From contig CAJUPQ010000003.1 in assembly GCA_910588505.1 (NCBI GenBank), positions 22,287 through 86,286 of the forward strand: 64,000 bases of DNA. The letters run 5' to 3'. Origin of the DNA: an uncultured Hungatella sp. Its GTDB lineage: Bacteria > Bacillota > Clostridia > Lachnospirales > Lachnospiraceae. The notes beneath the pieces were generated by a model. The model did not search any database. It worked only from the letters and a program-made list of their open reading frames with translations, and had not been told where the DNA came from. The position numbers were made by a program, and so were the translations under genes. Below are positions 7,862 through 16,839 of the stretch, one piece after another (within the stretch, counting starts at the first letter, position 1; the number at the start of each line of letters is the position of its first letter).

Positions 7862-10089
7862 GACAGGGACAGGTGGAAGTTCTGGCTCCCGCAGGATCCT
7901 TTGAGAGCATGAAGGCAGCTATAGGGGCCGGGGCAGACGGAGTATATATCGGAGGAAGCCGGTTTGGAGCCAGAGCTTACGCGGACAATCTTGATCAGGA
8001 GAGGATGCTGGAGGCCATTGACTATGCCCATATCCGTGGAGTGTCTCTTTATATGACAGTGAATACACTGATGAAGGAGAAGGAGATTGAGGAACTGCCC
8101 AGGTTTTTGAGGCCGTATTACGAGCAGGGGCTGGATGGTGTCATTGTTCAGGATCTGGGGGCAGTCAGAGTGATAAAAAGGTGTTTTAGGGAGCTTCCTG
8201 TCCACGCCAGCACCCAGATGACGATTACCGGGGCTTATGGGGCCAGAATCCTGGCAGATCTGGGGATAAAGCGGGTGGTGCTGGCCAGGGAGTTGTCCCT
8301 GGATGAGATCAGACGGATTCATGAGGAGGTACCAATTGAGATAGAATGTTTTGTACATGGGGCACTGTGCTATTGCTATTCGGGCCAGTGCCTTTTGAGC
8401 AGTTTTATCGGCGGAAGGAGTGGAAATCGGGGGCGGTGTGCCCAGCCATGCAGACTTCCCTATGTGGTGAAAGGGAAGGAGCACAGAAGCGGCAATGGCC
8501 CAAAGGACAATTACCTTCTGAGTATGAAAGACCTTTGCGCTTTGGACCTGATTCCGGATCTGATTGAGGCGGGAGTTAATTCTCTGAAAATAGAAGGACG
8601 CATGAAAAGTCCAAGATATACAGCCGGAGTGGTTCGGGTTTACCGAAAGTATGTGGACCAGTACCTTGAAAAAGGGCGGGAGGGATACCATGTGGCCCAG
8701 TCGGACAGGCAGGAGCTTTTAGAACTATTTAACAGAGGCGGATTTACAGACGGATATTACAGACAGCATAATGGACCTCAGATGATCGCAAGAAAAGAAA
8801 AGCCGTCCTTTCGGCCGGCAGATCAGAAGCTGTTTGATGAGTTGGACAGGCTTTACGTGGAAAAAGAGAAAAAGGAACTGGTAAAGGGCGTACTGACTGT
8901 GAAGGAAGGCCAGGAGATCAGCCTTGATCTGGAATTAAAACCGGGTCAGGCGGATGGGAAGGAACCGGCCAGGGTATCGGTGCGGGGAGCCAGAGCTGAG
9001 TCGGCCCGGAATCAGCCGGTTTCCATAGCTCAATTGGAAAAACAGATAAAGAAGACCGGGGATATGCCTTTTATCTGGGAGAAGCTGGATATTCGCCTTG
9101 AGGGGCAGGCGTTTGTGCCGGTGCAGGTTTTAAACGAGCTGCGCAGGCGAGGGTTGGAACAGTTAAGGCAGTGTGTGGTAGACAGGTATAAAAGGACCTG
9201 TCCTCTGCCAGAGGACAGCGGGAGAGAAGCAGGAGGCAGAGAACGGCAAAGAGGGGAAAGGCATGGAATACCAGGGCTTTCTGTGCTGTTGTCATCAGAG
9301 GAAGGCCTTTCGCAGATCTTAAGCATCCCTCAGGTTTTTAGGGTGTATGTGGAGGCAGATGGCCTGGAGCCGGGCAGATGGAGGTCATGGGTCAAAAGAT
9401 GTCATGACTGCGGTAAAAGCTGTGTCCTTGCCATGCCGATTATTTTTAGAAAGCAGGCGGAACATTTTTTTGAAGATAAGCTGTCTTTTTTGCTGGAGGC
9501 AGGATTTGACGGAATTTTGGTCCGTAGCCTGGAAGAAATCGGATATTTGCGGCAAAGGGGAGTAAAACTTCCTGTTTATGGGGATCATAATCTATATTCC
9601 TTTAATTCCGAGACCATGGATATGCTTTTAGAGTTGGGATGTCAGGAGACTACCTTCCCATTGGAGCTTAACAGCAGGGAGATGGGACAACTCTTTGGGG
9701 AGAGCAGGGAGATGATCGGGTACGGATTTCTTCCGGCCATGGTGTCTGCTCAGTGTGTGCGAAAAACCGTGTCAGGGTGTAGCAGAAAGCCTGGCAGGCT
9801 GATCATGCAAGACCGAATGGGGAAGGAACTTCCCGTGGAAAACCATTGCGCCTATTGTTATAATATTATCTATAATCCGCTGCCATTGTCCCTGGCGGAT
9901 CAGATGGACAGGATCCGTGAGTTGGCCCCAAAGGCCATTCGGCTTCAGTTTACAGGAGAATCTCCGGAGGAGATCCGGCAGATCGTGGCAATGTGGGCAA
10001 AAGCTGTGGACGAGAGCCAAAGCACGGGAGAACGTGTTGTGGCGGCAGGCAGTTTTACAAGAGGACACTTCCGGCGAGGCGTGGAGTAG
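7858..10089 (+). CDS. U32 family peptidase / RNA hydroxylation-type protein
   Basis: A U32 family protein of 743 residues with the N-terminal hallmark VLAPAGSFESMKAAIGAGADGVYIGG. The conserved block IECFVHGALCYCYSGQCLLSS with its Cys residues and the following CAQPCRLPY match the proposed iron-sulfur binding Cys set of this family. The C-terminal half, with another Cys cluster near ENHCAYCYN, corresponds to the DUF3656-containing long form. Family members of this type include RlhA and TrhP, which help hydroxylate rRNA or tRNA, so a true peptidase role is doubtful. It overlaps the zapA-like gene by 4 bp and lies in the division and wall cluster. Confidence 0.9.
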   Translation: MRQGQVEVLAPAGSFESMKAAIGAGADGVYIGGSRFGARAYADNLDQERMLEAIDYAHIRGVSLYMTVNTLMKEKEIEELPRFLRPYYEQGLDGVIVQDLGAVRVIKRCFRELPVHASTQMTITGAYGARILADLGIKRVVLARELSLDEIRRIHEEVPIEIECFVHGALCYCYSGQCLLSSFIGGRSGNRGRCAQPCRLPYVVKGKEHRSGNGPKDNYLLSMKDLCALDLIPDLIEAGVNSLKIEGRMKSPRYTAGVVRVYRKYVDQYLEKGREGYHVAQSDRQELLELFNRGGFTDGYYRQHNGPQMIARKEKPSFRPADQKLFDELDRLYVEKEKKELVKGVLTVKEGQEISLDLELKPGQADGKEPARVSVRGARAESARNQPVSIAQLEKQIKKTGDMPFIWEKLDIRLEGQAFVPVQVLNELRRRGLEQLRQCVVDRYKRTCPLPEDSGREAGGRERQRGERHGIPGLSVLLSSEEGLSQILSIPQVFRVYVEADGLEPGRWRSWVKRCHDCGKSCVLAMPIIFRKQAEHFFEDKLSFLLEAGFDGILVRSLEEIGYLRQRGVKLPVYGDHNLYSFNSETMDMLLELGCQETTFPLELNSREMGQLFGESREMIGYGFLPAMVSAQCVRKTVSGCSRKPGRLIMQDRMGKELPVENHCAYCYNIIYNPLPLSLADQMDRIRELAPKAIRLQFTGESPEEIRQIVAMWAKAVDESQSTGERVVAAGSFTRGHFRRGVE

Positions 10090-10101
10090 GCAGGTGATGA
10101 T

Positions 10102-11424
10102 TTGGAAGGACTGATCGTTGGCGCGTCAAACTATGTGACTATTTTAATGGCGGCTATGTACACATACTGGAATTTTCGCTGCTTTGGGGTGGATGAGGAG
10201 AGACGGGATAGGTATCTGAAAAGACAGAACCGGATGATGTTTCTGATCCATTTTCTTTCGTTTTCCGTGATGTTTTTGAAAACCGGGGATGAGAGGCTGT
10301 TTCCGTTCTATGGGGCCCAGGCGGCGTTTTTGTGGTGTTTTCTGGCACTTTACGGCAAATGCTACCGCAGCCGGTGTAAACTGCTGGCCAACAATATGTG
10401 CTTTCTTTTGAGCGTGGGATTTATCATTCTCACCAGGCTTTCCTTTGACAAGGCGATAAGGCAGTTCGGCATCACGGTGTGTTCGGCAGTCGCTGCATGG
10501 CTGATCCCGTTTGTGATACGCCGGATGTGGCAGCTTAGCCGGATGGCGTGGGTCTACGCCGCTGTGGGGCTGGGGCTTTTGGCGGCGGTGTATGTGGCCG
10601 GGGATGCCAGCTATGGGGCCCAGCTGTCTTTAAAGCTGGGGGAGGTGGCGGTACAGCCTTCGGAGTTTGTGAAGATAACCTTTGTGTTTTTCGTGTCGGC
10701 TATGTTTTACAAGTCTACAGACAGAAGGCAGATCATAGTCACAAGCGCGGTGGCGGCTCTCCATGTGGTGGTGCTGGTGCTGTCTAAGGATCTGGGCAGC
10801 GGGCTTATATTTTTTGTCACCTATGTGTTTATGGTGTTTGTGGCCACGTCGGACTGGATCTACCTGGTTCTGGGGTTTGCGGGGGGATGCGGGGCTTCTG
10901 TGGCGGCGTGGAAACTGTTTGCCCATGTGCAGGCCCGGGTCATAGCCTGGAGGGATCCCTGGGCGGATATCGACAACCGGGGGTATCAGATCACCCAGTC
11001 CCTTTTTGCCATCGGCACAGGGAGCTGGTTCGGACTGGGTCTTTACCAGGGCATGCCCGGAAAGATCCCGGTTGTGGAGAAGGATTTTGTCCTGGCGGCT
11101 GTTTCAGAGGAAATGGGCGCCCTGTTTGCCATGTGCGTGCTCTTTATCTGCCTGGGCTGTTTTATCCAGTTTATGATGGTGGCCTGTGAGATGGAGGCCA
11201 TGTTTTATAAGCTGGTGGCTCTGGGACTGGGGGTGGAGTACATTGTCCAGGTTTTTCTGACAGCAGGAGGCGTGACCAAATTTATTCCGTCTACAGGGGT
11301 GACTCTGCCTTTGATCAGCTACGGAGGCAGCTCTGTTCTGTGTACGTTTATCCTGTTTTCCGTTGTTCAGGGACTGTACATGCTAAAGCGGGAGGAAGAA
11401 GAGGACTATGAGGCCGGATATTAA
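10102..11424 (+). CDS. FtsW/RodA/SpoVE family glycosyltransferase
   Basis: A SEDS-family membrane protein that polymerises lipid II into glycan strands with a partner class B PBP. The 440 residues are almost wholly hydrophobic, with about ten membrane segments. Family landmarks are LKLGEVAVQPSEFVKI, LSKDLGSGLIFF and, near the end, STGVTLPLISYGGSS. The start is TTG 10102 behind AGGTGA; no better ATG exists. The next gene, a class B PBP, overlaps its end by 17 bp, the classic SEDS-bPBP pairing. Whether it serves division, elongation or sporulation cannot be told from sequence. The N-terminal segment is longer than that of plain RodA. Confidence 0.92.
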   Translation: MEGLIVGASNYVTILMAAMYTYWNFRCFGVDEERRDRYLKRQNRMMFLIHFLSFSVMFLKTGDERLFPFYGAQAAFLWCFLALYGKCYRSRCKLLANNMCFLLSVGFIILTRLSFDKAIRQFGITVCSAVAAWLIPFVIRRMWQLSRMAWVYAAVGLGLLAAVYVAGDASYGAQLSLKLGEVAVQPSEFVKITFVFFVSAMFYKSTDRRQIIVTSAVAALHVVVLVLSKDLGSGLIFFVTYVFMVFVATSDWIYLVLGFAGGCGASVAAWKLFAHVQARVIAWRDPWADIDNRGYQITQSLFAIGTGSWFGLGLYQGMPGKIPVVEKDFVLAAVSEEMGALFAMCVLFICLGCFIQFMMVACEMEAMFYKLVALGLGVEYIVQVFLTAGGVTKFIPSTGVTLPLISYGGSSVLCTFILFSVVQGLYMLKREEEEDYEAGY

Positions 11425-12877
11425 GAGGGAGAAAAGGAGAAAGCGGGAAAAGACTCCCAAGCAGAAGGCGGACAGGAGCATACTGGGGCTGGTGTACCTG
11501 ATCGTGGCGCTTTTCTTGGGCCTTATGGGGTATGTGGGGTATTTTCTGGCGGTTTCCAGGGAGGATGTGATCAATAATTCCTATAATGCCAGGCTGGACA
11601 ATTTTTCGAAAACCGTTGAGAGAGGGAAGATCTTAAGCAGCGACGGCACAGTCCTGGCGGTGACGGAGGAGGCGGAGGACGGAAGCGAAGTCCGCCGCTA
11701 TCCTTTTGGCCCGCTGTTTTCCCATGTGGTGGGATATTCGGCCAGAGGGAAGACCGGACTTGAGGCTTTGGGGAATTTTTATCTGCTTACCTCCCACACC
11801 AATCCCGTCAGTCAGATAGGGGAGGCCCTGACCGGGCGGAAGAATCCGGGAGATCAGGTGGTGACCACGCTGGATGTCAGGCTGCAGCAGGCGGCAAGCG
11901 ACGCTCTGGGGGACAAAAAGGGAGCGGTGGTGGCGATGGAGCCGGCTTCGGGGCGGGTTCTTGCCATGGTGTCGAAACCGGATTTTGATCCTAATGGGAT
12001 TGCGGATATATGGGATTCGATCGTGTCGGAGGAAGGGCAGGCCCGGCTGGTGAACCGGGCGACTCAGGGACTTTATCCGCCGGGCTCTACCTTTAAGATC
12101 ATCACGCTGTTGGAGTATTTGAGGGAACACCCTGAAGATTATGACCAGTACCAATTTGACTGTCAGGGGAAGATCACCTATGGGGATTACACCCTGCGGT
12201 GCTATCACGGGACGGTCCATGGAAGCCAGACTCTTAAGGAGGCTTTTGGCAACTCCTGCAACGGGGCATTTGCCAGTCTGGGCCTGGAGCTTGATAAGAA
12301 GGGAATGGCGGATACTGCGGGGCAGTTGTTGTTCAACGGGGAGCAGCCTCTTTCTCTGGCCTACTCTAAGAGCCGGTTTTCCATGGGGGAGGACGCGCCT
12401 GACTGGGAGGTTTTGCAGACCGCTATCGGTCAGGGGCTGACTCAGATGACGCCTATGCACTGTCTTATGGTGACGGCGGCCATTGCCAATGGAGGGACTC
12501 TTATGAATCCGTATTTTATAGAGCGGGTGGAGAATGCTTTTGGGGAGCCGGTGAAGAGTTTTGAGCCGACGGTTTACGGGAGTCTGATGGACGGGGAAGA
12601 GGCCCGGATCTTAAGGGACATGATGGCCTGGGTTGTGACCGACGGAACCGGGTCCGCGTTGAGGACAGAGGCTTACACCGCGGCCGGGAAGACCGGGTCC
12701 GCTGAGTTTGAGACCGGGAAGGAGACTCACGCCTGGTTTACGGGCTTTGCCCCGGTGGAAAACCCAAGGATCGCGGTGACTGTGGTGGTGGAGGAGGGCG
12801 GTTCCGGAGGGCAGACGGCAGCTCCTGTGGCCAGACAGCTGTTTGATCTCTATCTGGGGCAGGCAGACGGCGAGTAA
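11408..12877 (+). CDS. Class B penicillin-binding protein (transpeptidase)
   Basis: A peptidoglycan D,D-transpeptidase of 489 residues, partner of the SEDS protein encoded just upstream. A basic cytoplasmic tail and one membrane anchor (about 27-49) precede a short PBP-dimer domain and the transpeptidase domain. Active-site motifs are STFK (S227, K230), SCN (near 283-285) and KTG (K428). The short N-terminal module and size resemble the PbpA group rather than full-length FtsI. The gene overlaps the preceding one by 17 bp. Its stop codon TAA forms the first bases of the repeat described next. Confidence 0.93.
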   Translation: MRPDIKREKRRKREKTPKQKADRSILGLVYLIVALFLGLMGYVGYFLAVSREDVINNSYNARLDNFSKTVERGKILSSDGTVLAVTEEAEDGSEVRRYPFGPLFSHVVGYSARGKTGLEALGNFYLLTSHTNPVSQIGEALTGRKNPGDQVVTTLDVRLQQAASDALGDKKGAVVAMEPASGRVLAMVSKPDFDPNGIADIWDSIVSEEGQARLVNRATQGLYPPGSTFKIITLLEYLREHPEDYDQYQFDCQGKITYGDYTLRCYHGTVHGSQTLKEAFGNSCNGAFASLGLELDKKGMADTAGQLLFNGEQPLSLAYSKSRFSMGEDAPDWEVLQTAIGQGLTQMTPMHCLMVTAAIANGGTLMNPYFIERVENAFGEPVKSFEPTVYGSLMDGEEARILRDMMAWVVTDGTGSALRTEAYTAAGKTGSAEFETGKETHAWFTGFAPVENPRIAVTVVVEEGGSGGQTAAPVARQLFDLYLGQADGE

Positions 12878-13010
12878 CAGTTCAGACAGGTCTGCGCGTT
12901 TACCGCGCTGACCGTGCGAAAGCGTAATGGCAGCAGGCATCCGGCCCATCGCCAAAGGCAATTCTAATTGGCCGGATGCGTAACAGTTCAAGGGTTATCT
13001 GAACTGTTAC
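12875..13010. repeat. Structured intergenic repeat, copy A
   Basis: Between the PBP gene and lrgA lies a palindrome-rich block. taacagttca occurs directly at 12875 and 12981 and inverted at 13000. gcatccggcc (12937-12946) pairs with ggccggatgc (12970-12979). gcgcg-tttac-cgcgc forms a small hairpin. The first part, ttcagacaggtctgcg followed by cgcgctgaccgt, recurs at 30766-30801, so this is a dispersed element. Minus-strand translations of both copies share MGR(M/I)PAA and ADLSE, but no real gene is evident. Confidence 0.7.
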
Positions 13011-13050
13011 GACGGCGACGGAAGTTGAAAACCCCCCATCCGATTCTCCG

Positions 13051-13079
13051 TTGACAAATCGCGGGATCTGTGCCATATT
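13051..13079 (+). promoter_or_regulatory. Sigma-A promoter of lrgAB
   Basis: TTGACA (13051-13056), 17-bp spacer, CATATT (13074-13079). It lies about 60 bp before the lrgA start. Confidence 0.65.
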
Positions 13080-13138
13080 GGACTGGCAGCATATTGATCT
13101 TCAAACATGCTCTAACACAGGAAAGAGAGGCGTCCATT

Positions 13139-13507
13139 TTGAAATACTTAAAACAATTCGGTATCATTCTCCTCATAGCCTTTGCGGGGGAGGTCCTTCA
13201 CGCCCTGCTGCCTCTGCCGATCCCGGCGGGCATCTACGGTATCATTCTTCTGTTTTTATGTCTGTGTACAAAGCTTCTTCCCGTATCGGCCATAAAGGAG
13301 ACCAGTGTATTTTTGATCGAGATTATGCCCATCATGTTTATCCCGGCGGCGGTGGGGCTGATGGATTCCTGGGAAGTGGTCAGAAGGGCCCTAATCCCCT
13401 ATGTGGTAATCACAGTGGTTACCACCTTTATCGTCATGGCGGTGGCCGGAAGGGTGGTTCAGAGGATCACAAAGTTACGGGAGAGAAAGGAGGGGCCGGG
13501 AGCGTGA
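13139..13507 (+). CDS. lrgA: CidA/LrgA family membrane protein
   Basis: A small hydrophobic protein of the LrgA/CidA family, holin-like proteins linked to autolysis control and, in several Firmicutes, to pyruvate or other metabolite export together with LrgB. I choose TTG 13139 (product starts KYLKQFGIILLIAFAGE, 122 residues) because AGAGAGG at 13124-13130 is correctly spaced; an in-frame ATG at 13070 has no ribosome site and lies inside the promoter. About four membrane segments are visible, with the family stretch PIPAGIYGIILLFLCL. The stop overlaps the GTG of lrgB (GTGA). Confidence 0.88.
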   Translation: MKYLKQFGIILLIAFAGEVLHALLPLPIPAGIYGIILLFLCLCTKLLPVSAIKETSVFLIEIMPIMFIPAAVGLMDSWEVVRRALIPYVVITVVTTFIVMAVAGRVVQRITKLRERKEGPGA

Positions 13508-14196
13508 ACGGATTTTTTGAGACATCTGCGTTTTTCGGAGTGTTTATAAGCCTGCTGTTCTATGGCATCGGCATGACTGTGAAAAAGAAGCTGAAACTGG
13601 CTGTGTTTAATCCTCTGCTGATCGCCATTGTTCTAACCATTCTGTTTCTGGCGGTGACGGGCATCGACTACAGCGTGTATGAGAAAGGGGCAAAGCACAT
13701 TTCTTTTCTGCTGACCCCGGCCACCATCTGTCTCGCGGTTCCGCTGTATGAACAGCTGCGGCTGCTAAAGGAAAATCTCATGGCAGTGGTCATGGGGATC
13801 CTGTCGGGAGTGGCGGCCAGTCTGGTGAGCATCTTTTTGCTGGCGTTAATGTTTCGGCTGGATCACGGGTCCTATGTGACCCTTTTGCCCAAGTCTATCA
13901 CTACGGCCATCGGTATCGGGGTATCGGAAGAGCTGGGCGGGTATGTGCCGGTGACCGTGGCATCCATCATTGTAACAGGGGTCACAGGCAATATGTTCGC
14001 GGAGGGAGTGTGCCGGATCTTCAAGATCCATGATCCGGTGGCAAAGGGGATTGCCATCGGAACCTCCTCCCATGCGATAGGGACGGCGAAGGCCATGGAG
14101 ATGGGAGCTGTGGAGGGAGCTATGAGCAGCCTGTCCATCGTAGTGTCCGGGATCCTGACCGTGATCGGAGCCAATGTGTTTGCCGGATTTTTGTGA
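13504..14196 (+). CDS. lrgB: LrgB family membrane protein
   Basis: Partner of LrgA, about 230 residues and six or more membrane segments. The start is GTG 13504, giving NGFFETSAFFGVFISLLFYG; it overlaps the lrgA stop by 4 bp. The conserved C-terminal region LLPKSITTAIGIGVSEELGG and the later AIGTSSHAIGTAKAMEMG are diagnostic for LrgB/YohK. The pair forms a two-gene operon closed by the hairpin at 14230-14265. Confidence 0.93.
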   Translation: MNGFFETSAFFGVFISLLFYGIGMTVKKKLKLAVFNPLLIAIVLTILFLAVTGIDYSVYEKGAKHISFLLTPATICLAVPLYEQLRLLKENLMAVVMGILSGVAASLVSIFLLALMFRLDHGSYVTLLPKSITTAIGIGVSEELGGYVPVTVASIIVTGVTGNMFAEGVCRIFKIHDPVAKGIAIGTSSHAIGTAKAMEMGAVEGAMSSLSIVVSGILTVIGANVFAGFL

Positions 14197-14229
14197 TCTT
14201 TGTCTTGGGGTGTTGGTTATCTGAGCGGT

Positions 14230-14265
14230 AAAAAAAGGCCAGGGAAATCCCCGGCCTCTTTTTAC
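14230..14265. terminator. Bidirectional rho-independent terminator
   Basis: aaaaaaggccaggg, a short loop, and ccccggcctcttttt form a stem with an A-run on the left and a T-run on the right. It can serve lrgB and the convergent DUF4397 gene. Confidence 0.8.
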
Positions 14266-14324
14266 GCATGAGCCGCGCAGTGAAGAGAGGTATTTTCCTG
14301 CCCACTCCACTCAGAAAAGCGGTG

Positions 14325-15337
14325 TTAATCCTCGATGGTCAGAACCCTGAAGCCGATATCAGACCAGTTATTTCCTATTAGATAGGAGGTGTACCGGTTG
14401 CCGGCGGCAATGTCTGTCTGGAAGGAGACCAGAGGCTCATTGTTAAAGCTTGTGTTGGTCACCGCGCCGATGACGATCATGGGCAGTTCGCGGATTACGG
14501 AGAACGAGTTGGAGTTGGTCACATAGAACTGATACGTTCCGGCCATGGCCTGCTTGTAGGAGGTCACTTCCCGGAATCCCACGTTGCGGAACACGGCGTC
14601 GTGGCTGTAGAGCACGACGTCATAGCTTGATCCGCTGTAGGAGAAGTTGGCCACCCGATAACAGCCAGTGTTAAAATTCATGTTGGCGCAGCCGTCATTG
14701 GATACCTGGGTCATGGTGAGCCCGCCTGTGGGCGCGTCCGCCAGGACCATGGTGTACCTCTGGCCGCCGGTAAAGGGGAAGGTCTGCTGCAGAAGGACGC
14801 TGCGCAGGCCGGAAGCTCTCCGCACGGTGACGGTGTGGAAGCCGTCAGAGATCCGGTCGTAGTTTGACACCGTACCAAAGCGGGAGTTATTTACATAGGT
14901 AGTATTGTCAATGGAAATACTTACGGGGAAGGCGTTGGTGGAAGCGTTTAAAAATCTCACCTGGGCATTGCTCTGGGACACATTGCACCCGGGGCAGGAC
15001 GGGAAGATGGGCAGCGTGGTGATAGGCGGCCAGATGGTGCAGTTGTTACAATTATTGTTATTGTTCATATTGCCGGGATAGGCCGGTATGCCTCCTTCGG
15101 GAGCGATGGGGAGGGAGATGCCGTAGTCGTTATTGTTTCCGCCGCCGTTTCCCATGTTGCCGGGATAAGCCGGTATGCCTCCCTCGGGAGCGATGGGAAG
15201 GGAGATGCCATAGTCATTGTTGGAATTCGTGTTGCCCGAGAAGGCGGGAGTGGCGTTGTCAGTGGCAGCGGGAGTAGTGATACCATAGTCTTCCGGGGTC
15301 AGGTGAGCGCCGGAAGTGTTCTGATTGTTTTCAGCCA
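14325..15337 (-). CDS. DUF4397 domain protein with Pro/Asn-rich repeats
   Basis: An uncharacterised protein of about 337 residues. I prefer the start giving MAENNQ (15337), since GAGG lies suitably upstream; an alternative ATG at 15353 lacks a ribosome site. The N-terminal third is low-complexity, with DYGI(S/T)LPIAPEGG followed by IPAYPGNM in two near-identical copies (about 15065-15230). A CP.CNV segment leads into two DUF4397-type halves (AQVRFLNAST and YRVANFSYSG). There is no signal peptide or lipobox, which is unusual for a surface protein; a spore-surface or cytoplasmic role is open. It is transcribed convergently to lrgAB and divergently from mscS. Confidence 0.85.
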
Positions 15338-15427
15338 TAGAAGAAAGCCTCATTACGTTTTTACTTTACATTATGTGGGAGAATGGTTTTGGTTCCACAA
15401 AATTAAAGAACAAAATCCGCAGGATAC

Positions 15428-15456
15428 TTGACCGTGAAGGCCCGGAGGATTATAAT
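15428..15456 (+). promoter_or_regulatory. Sigma-A promoter of mscS
   Basis: TTGACC (15428-15433), 17-bp spacer, perfect TATAAT (15451-15456), 30 bp before the mscS start. Confidence 0.8.
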
Positions 15457-15485
15457 AAATCACAGAGGCATTATAGTAGGGGGAA

Positions 15486-16301
15486 ATGATGAATAATCTG
15501 CTGGAGATCGGGATCTTTATCCTTATTGAGATCATCTTAAACCGGATCGTCAATCTGGCCTTTCGGATCATGTCCAAAAAGCATAACACGGTCCATCTGC
15601 GCTTTTTGAAAAGCGCCGCTAATTTTCTGGTGGCCCTGGTGGTCACCTACTGCCTTGCCCAGCAGTTTGAGGTGACTAAGGACATCAGCCGGGTGCTCTT
15701 GCAGAGCAGTTCCCTGATCGTAGCCATCGCCACCTTTGCGGCCCAGCAGGCTCTGGCCAATGTCATAAGCGGGTTTTCCCTGTCCGTGTCCAAGCCCTAC
15801 AATGTGGATGATAAGATCAAGGTAGTTCAGGGCAGCAGTATTGTGGCGGAGGGGCTTGTAAAGGATATCACCATACGCCACACAGTCATACGTCAGTTTA
15901 ACGGGGAGTGCTGTATTGTCCCAAACTCGGTCATGGACATGGCCATAATCACAAACACGAATTTTAACGGGGATATCGGCAACTTTTTTGAGGTGGAGGT
16001 TTCTTTTGATTCCAATGTTGAGGAGGCCATGGCAGTGCTGCAGAACATCTGCATTGACCATCCCCTGACTCTCAATACCAGGGACAACGGCGTATTTGTC
16101 AGGGGCTACACCCAGAACGGGGCGGTATTGAAGACAACAGTGTGGACGAAAAACCTTGACCACAGCTTTCAGGCATGCAGCGATATCCGGGTGAATGTCC
16201 TGAAAGAGTTCAAAAAACGGAATATCAGGATCCCGTATCAGATCGTAACAGTCAGCGGCCCGGGAGACGCAGGCCCCGTTTCAGCTGGCCAGACCCCATG
16301 A
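15486..16301 (+). CDS. MscS family small-conductance mechanosensitive channel
   Basis: A 271-residue channel that releases solutes on hypo-osmotic shock. Three membrane segments are expected in the first 95 residues. The pore-lining third segment is seen in LIVAIATFAAQQALANVISG, followed by FSLSVSKPYNVDDKI and the beta domain (VKDITIRHTVIRQFNGE, then VPNSVM), a typical MscS order. The C-terminal alpha/beta domain ends near KRNIRIPYQIV. Length is close to that of E. coli MscS. ATG 15486 is preceded by AGTAGGGGG. The gene appears single, with its own promoter. Confidence 0.94.
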   Translation: MMNNLLEIGIFILIEIILNRIVNLAFRIMSKKHNTVHLRFLKSAANFLVALVVTYCLAQQFEVTKDISRVLLQSSSLIVAIATFAAQQALANVISGFSLSVSKPYNVDDKIKVVQGSSIVAEGLVKDITIRHTVIRQFNGECCIVPNSVMDMAIITNTNFNGDIGNFFEVEVSFDSNVEEAMAVLQNICIDHPLTLNTRDNGVFVRGYTQNGAVLKTTVWTKNLDHSFQACSDIRVNVLKEFKKRNIRIPYQIVTVSGPGDAGPVSAGQTP

Positions 16302-16316
16302 AAACGGGTAATGTTA

Positions 16317-16345
16317 TTGACTATACGGTATAAAATAAGTATAAT
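16317..16345 (+). promoter_or_regulatory. Sigma-A promoter upstream of the Sel1 operon
   Basis: TTGACT (16317-16322), 17-bp spacer, TATAAT (16340-16345). It leaves a leader of about 100 nt before the gene at 16453. Confidence 0.75.
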
Positions 16346-16452
16346 ATACCTTGGGTTTGTATGACCGGATGATGTGTGCAGGGGATCAGGGCATCAGAGG
16401 ATCGGAGCGTTCATTTACATAAAGGTGTTAGAAAACGAATCGGGAGGAAATC

Positions 16453-16824
16453 ATGAGCGAGGCATATGGCAAAAAAGAAGAAGAGCTGCATCAGCTTCTG
16501 ACCATTTACAAGGAAAGCTGGAGGGATGATCACAAGTTTTTTTCCACCAAGGATCTGGAGCTGGCTGTAGATGGTCTGTGCGGCGGGAAGTATGAGATGG
16601 TGGAACTGGAGATGGGTAAGGACGCCCTTTTAGCGGTTCTCCAGGAGGAGAAGGCGCCGGATATCACCATGCAGCTGTATATTTGGCAGGAGAACGGTCC
16701 TCGCGTTATGGAAAAGACGGATATCCCGTCCCAGGTGAAGGTCTGCCTGACACGGATGTGGGAGGGCGGCGCGCCGAAAGAACTTAACGGGTGGAATGAT
16801 ATTACAAGTACCATAGAAGCATAG
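16453..16824 (+). CDS. Uncharacterised 123-residue protein
   Basis: I do not recognise the family. The start ATG 16453 has GGGAGGAAA in place. The product is soluble and acidic with a helical N-terminus (KKEEELHQLLTIYKESW), a mixed middle containing KFFSTKDLELAVDGL and a C-terminus with GGAPKELNGWNDI. The Sel1-repeat gene follows after 15 bp, so the two probably share a transcript and perhaps a process. Confidence 0.75.
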   Translation: MSEAYGKKEEELHQLLTIYKESWRDDHKFFSTKDLELAVDGLCGGKYEMVELEMGKDALLAVLQEEKAPDITMQLYIWQENGPRVMEKTDIPSQVKVCLTRMWEGGAPKELNGWNDITSTIEA

Positions 16825-16839
16825 GGAGAGGAAAAAGGG

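Noticed and set aside
12611..12991. Minus-strand frame with MGRMPAA...RADLSE
   Set aside because: It overlaps the PBP gene and the structured repeat; the similar frame at 30651-30851 arises because both contain the same repeat, not because of a gene.
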